A stretch of 64,000 nucleotides of DNA from JACKFE01 sp050248735 (lineage in GTDB: Bacteria; Nitrospirota; Nitrospiria; Nitrospirales; UBA8639): assembly GCA_050248735.1 (NCBI GenBank), contig JBFWRU010000001.1:248001-312000 (forward strand). Reading direction: 5' to 3'. Positions 61,663 through 64,000 of the stretch are shown here, in pieces. The first letter of the stretch is position 1. Each line of letters starts with the position of its first letter. Position numbers and translations under genes: made by a program. The notes below the pieces were generated by a model. That model was given only the letters and a program-made list of their open reading frames with translations. It did not search any database and was not told the origin of the DNA.

Positions 61663-62310
61663 ATGAGAAAACTTCCAATTTGCCTTGGTCTTTTTTCGAT
61701 TTGCTCCCTCCTATTGCTTTTGATGAGTATAACTTCCTGCGTGGTTTACAGCTATCAACCTGTCTCCGATAAGGTATTCAATACCATTCCTATCAGTAAC
61801 ATCAAAGAACCATTTTCCTTCAATATTAAACAATCCTTTAAAAAAGGAAGGAATGCGGGACTAGGGGTGGGTGAAATTAGCGAGGATAAGGTCTTATCTC
61901 CAGGAGATAGGGATTACCAAACCATAAGAAAAGTCTTTGAGGAAAATTACGGATCCAAAATGATCGCTGATGGCACTCATCCCGCCCTCTCTCAAACCTT
62001 CGTAAGTTGTACTCTGTATTATGATTATAATGCTTCTTATGGCCACCGCGATTGGTGTGAGGCAAATTTCTTAACTCTGGCAATCGTGCCCTGTTATGGG
62101 GATTTAATGGTGTATGAAATAGAATATGAGTTGTTTAAATACGGGATCTTCCAAACAAAATACACCTATAGATATTCAATGAAAGGTGCAACGTGGATCG
62201 GGTTGATCCCATTTTTTTGGTTGAATCTTTTTACAAATAGCTATGAAGATGCCCTGGCAAACACGGCACTTCAATTCCTAAGTGATGCAAAAAAAGACGG
62301 TCTTTTTTGA
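61663..62310 (+). CDS. Lipoprotein of unknown function (possible RHS-associated protein)
   Basis: A 215-residue protein with a lipoprotein signal: basic start, hydrophobic core LGLFSICSLLLLLMS and lipobox ITSC with Cys27. The mature part has two more Cys (VSCTLYYDY, HRDWCEANF, VPCYGD) and a hydrophobic segment WIGLIPFFWLNLF near residue 180. No family recognised. TATACT at 61631-61636 is a good -10 box upstream. It directly follows the RHS gene after a terminator and could be its immunity protein, but a periplasmic lipoprotein is not the usual form; this is only a guess from position. Confidence 0.65.
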   Translation: MRKLPICLGLFSICSLLLLLMSITSCVVYSYQPVSDKVFNTIPISNIKEPFSFNIKQSFKKGRNAGLGVGEISEDKVLSPGDRDYQTIRKVFEENYGSKMIADGTHPALSQTFVSCTLYYDYNASYGHRDWCEANFLTLAIVPCYGDLMVYEIEYELFKYGIFQTKYTYRYSMKGATWIGLIPFFWLNLFTNSYEDALANTALQFLSDAKKDGLF

Positions 62311-62489
62311 GTGGCACAGACAGGTCTTGTAATGATGGTATTTTTCAAGGGTCGTCTGCCGAAATTGCCCGTCCTCTGCGCGTTCCATTTTCCACACCTT
62401 CTCTTATGTCACGAGCAGGGTCTTCGCTTTCCCCGATTTTTAATAGGTTATTCACACTATTTAGCGACCGCTGTCCAGCCCCCTCCCCC

Positions 62490-62888
62490 TTACCGGCTCT
62501 TCCGTTTCGAACCGGACCGGCCTGCCGGCGATGACCGTTGTTTCGCAGGTCTTTCTCGAACCGCTTGTTGAAGGTGGGCTACACAATAGGTGTTCAAGCT
62601 TTTTCCTTCCTACAACGCCGCAACCGTTAATGCCTGATGCAGGCCTGTATCCACCCGCACCACAAATTTCCCTTAGTAAGATCCTTTAGCCGTTGCTTTG
62701 GGAAGCGGCTCCTTATCCCTTTCCTGAATCTTGATCCATTCCTCTACAGCCTGACAGAGTTCCTTATAGACCTGCGCCTCATTCATTCCATGAATACCAC
62801 CCAGCATCAATCCCGGACCGGTCCCCACATAACATTGATCTTCCTCAGACCATTCGACGAGTTTCAAGAATTGATCACCCGGTTTCAT
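62490..62888 (-). pseudogene. HicB-family antitoxin gene with two in-frame stop codons
   Basis: Reading on this strand from the ATG at 62888 (AGAGGTG just upstream) gives a HicB N-terminal domain (LKLVEWSEEDQCYVGTGPG, LGGIHGMNEAQVYKELCQAV). At 62675-62673 a TAA interrupts it. The same frame continues with GKFVVRVDTGLHQALTVAAL, a TAG at 62612-62610, then EGKSLNTYCVAHLQQAV, the ribbon-helix-helix DNA-binding half of HicB, and stops at 62492-62490. The whole 132-codon length fits the family. No hicA is seen; the last codons of an upstream gene (AAVQKALKEVKHETG, then stop) overlap the start and run into the RHS cassette. Only the first 71 codons can be translated normally. Confidence 0.8.
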
Positions 62889-62926
62889 GTTTCACCTCTT
62901 TAAGCGCTTTCTGCACCGCGGCCAAT

Positions 62927-63130
62927 GTGGCCTATAAGTATACCGGCAAGGAATTGGACGACAGCACCGGCCTCTACTTCTACGAAGCACGGTACTACGA
63001 CGCCACTCTCGGGCGGTTTATCTCGGCTGATACCATTGTGTCCGATCCCACAAATCCTCAAGCCTTTAATCGGTATAGTTATGTCTTTAATAATCCGTTG
63101 CGGTATACGGATCCCACGGGGCATTGTCCG
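62927..63130 (+). repeat. RHS core-end copy B (paired with 60399-60602)
   Basis: This is the second copy of the RHS core end. Its left border falls at GTGGCC just after the overlapping end of the gene upstream of hicB, so the copy appears to have been laid down next to, or into, the toxin-antitoxin locus. Recombination between copies A and B would swap the tip of the large RHS gene and delete the lipoprotein and hicB remnants. Confidence 0.75.
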
Positions 63131-63889
63131 TATTGTGGTCCCGGGGGGTATGATATTCTCATTAACGTTTTTGGGCCTGATCCCGGTCAGGGGGTGCCCG
63201 CGGAATTGGTGATACCGGAGATAATTGCAGGTCCCTTTCCTCCATCGCCCCCTTCTATCAACCCGGGTGGTCTGTATATCAATGGCATCTATACTTTGCC
63301 CACGGTGACGGTAACAAACTTTGCCATTCCTCCTGTTTCTGTCCTGCCTCCAATAGGCTCTCCATTTCTAAATCCGTTTGATCCAGGGGTAGGGAATAAC
63401 CTGCCATTCATAACCTTTGATCCTTCAATCGTATTTGATAGCCAAGGGCATGCAGTAGCTACAGCCGCACAGGAGGCTCTTCAGCCTGTGTTGTCTCCCG
63501 CTGATCTGTTGAATGTGGGAAAAGCTGGCTTTTCAATTGGTGCTGGAATTATCGGTGGGGGCCTAAAAATTGTTGGTAAGCAAGCCCTGATTAGCAATCA
63601 GTTTAAGGTTCTTGATAGAGCGAATAAAAAACTAAAAGAAATTGCCCCAAAATTCGGAAAAAACCCTGATGAACTTCTACAAAAAATCCTCTCGAAGGGA
63701 AAACTTTTCAAGGATCTGCGAACCAAAAACCAAGGAAATAACAGTGTAATCCTTGAGCGCCCGGACGGTCGTGGATTCTTGCGGGCGACTTTTGATCCGG
63801 ACGGAAAAACGTTAAAATCAGTTGCTCTTAATAGGCCCGACCAAATTCCTAATTTAATTCAAAAAGGGGATATCGTTCCTCTCGAATAA
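62927..63889 (+). CDS. Orphan RHS tip cassette: core end plus a different C-terminal toxin-like domain
   Basis: A 320-residue frame that starts in the middle of an RHS core (AYKYTGKELDDSTGLYFYEAR) and reaches the DPTGH motif near residue 64, then carries a new tip. Residues about 70-170 are Pro/Gly-rich. From about 225 a compact basic domain follows (FKVLDRANKKLKEIAPKFGK, KLFKDLRTKNQGNNSVILE, GRGFLRATFDPDGKTLKSVA) that looks like a small nuclease-type toxin, not identified. The first codon is a GTG that is only an internal Val of the core and has no ribosome-binding site, so the cassette is probably silent unless fused to a full RHS gene. It is followed 14 bases later by a probable immunity gene. 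Confidence 0.75.
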   Translation: MAYKYTGKELDDSTGLYFYEARYYDATLGRFISADTIVSDPTNPQAFNRYSYVFNNPLRYTDPTGHCPYCGPGGYDILINVFGPDPGQGVPAELVIPEIIAGPFPPSPPSINPGGLYINGIYTLPTVTVTNFAIPPVSVLPPIGSPFLNPFDPGVGNNLPFITFDPSIVFDSQGHAVATAAQEALQPVLSPADLLNVGKAGFSIGAGIIGGGLKIVGKQALISNQFKVLDRANKKLKEIAPKFGKNPDELLQKILSKGKLFKDLRTKNQGNNSVILERPDGRGFLRATFDPDGKTLKSVALNRPDQIPNLIQKGDIVPLE

Positions 63890-63903
63890 CAAGGAAAACT
63901 AGT

Positions 63904-64000
63904 ATGGATTACCGAGCCAGACTCCTCGACATGATTGATGCACTTGTCAGCCGCAAATGGTCGGTAGAAGAGTTCAGAGAAAATTACTACGATTTTTTTT
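63904..64000 (+). CDS. Probable immunity protein to the orphan RHS tip, N-terminal part only
   Basis: The frame begins MDYRARLLDMIDALVSRK, then SVEEFRENYYDFF, and runs off the window. AAGGAAAA precedes the ATG by a suitable gap. The short helix pattern (LIDxLVxxKxSxEEFxxxYYD) resembles the start of the colicin-immunity-like helical family. The gene lies 14 bases after the tip, as is usual for toxin-immunity pairs. The rest is outside the window, so the family is tentative. Confidence 0.6.
   Translation, partial: MDYRARLLDMIDALVSRKWSVEEFRENYYDFF

Noticed and set aside
62307..62571. Plus-strand frames of 75 and 86 codons after the lipoprotein gene
   Set aside because: They overlap the hicB pseudogene on the other strand, have poor composition and no ribosome-binding site.
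62637..62903. Plus-strand frame of 88 codons
   Set aside because: It is the mirror of the hicB N-terminal domain, whose family features are plain on the minus strand.
1..64000. rRNA, tRNA, insertion sequences or integrase-type mobility genes
   Set aside because: None recognised on either strand; the accessory character at the right end rests on RHS and toxin-antitoxin features only.

Overview
The window looks like chromosomal DNA of a nitrite-oxidising Nitrospira-type bacterium. The main reason is the left end: a TorD/NarJ-type chaperone next to a secreted protein that reads as the gamma (haem b) subunit of nitrite oxidoreductase (NxrC-like). A second NxrC-like paralog and two five-haem c-type cytochromes follow within 10 kb. 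All assignments come from reading the translated sequence; no database search was possible.

Region 1 (1-12.5 kb, all + strand) is an electron-transfer and periplasmic-export block: chaperone, nxrC-like gene, a radical SAM enzyme, a polytopic membrane protein, a TPR protein, TatA, an NHL beta-propeller protein, a second nxrC-like gene, a secreted PDZ-like protein and two paralogous pentahaem cytochromes. Region 2 (12.5-18.2 kb, mostly - strand) holds ilvD, a methyltransferase with a possible small coupled gene, a hypothetical gene on +, and a pair joined by an ATGA overlap (an unrecognised protein and a Gfo/Idh/MocA oxidoreductase).

Region 3 (18.2-54.0 kb, all + strand) is a very large surface-glycan locus. 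It starts with kdsD and an O-antigen ligase/polymerase-like protein. A nonulosonate-type module follows (NeuB-like synthase, SDR, aldehyde dehydrogenase, CMP-sugar transferase, full-length transketolase). Next come glycosyltransferases and methyltransferases, then an ABC exporter pair (Wzm/Wzt type). A second module follows: a PseB-like dehydratase, an RmlD-like reductase, a second NeuB-like synthase, an SpsF-like cytidylyltransferase, a pseudaminic-type methylase, an M28/DUF4910-like protein and a formyltransferase. After that come a sulfotransferase, more methyltransferases and glycosyltransferases, and a WcaJ-type initiating phosphoglycosyltransferase. Many genes overlap by ATGA, GTGA or TAATG, so translation is probably coupled. 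Together they would build a methylated, formylated and possibly sulfated acidic glycan. No aminotransferase of the PseC type is visible.

Region 4 (54.0-64.0 kb) is accessory. A LuxR-type regulator lies downstream of a strongly self-complementary leader. A 2017-residue secreted SpvB/FG-GAP/RHS polymorphic-toxin-like protein follows, then a lipoprotein, a hicB antitoxin pseudogene with two in-frame stops, and an orphan RHS tip cassette. The window ends inside a probable immunity gene for that tip. The RHS tips are visibly richer in A+T than the RHS core, as expected for exchanged cassettes. No rRNA, tRNA, insertion sequence or CRISPR array was seen.
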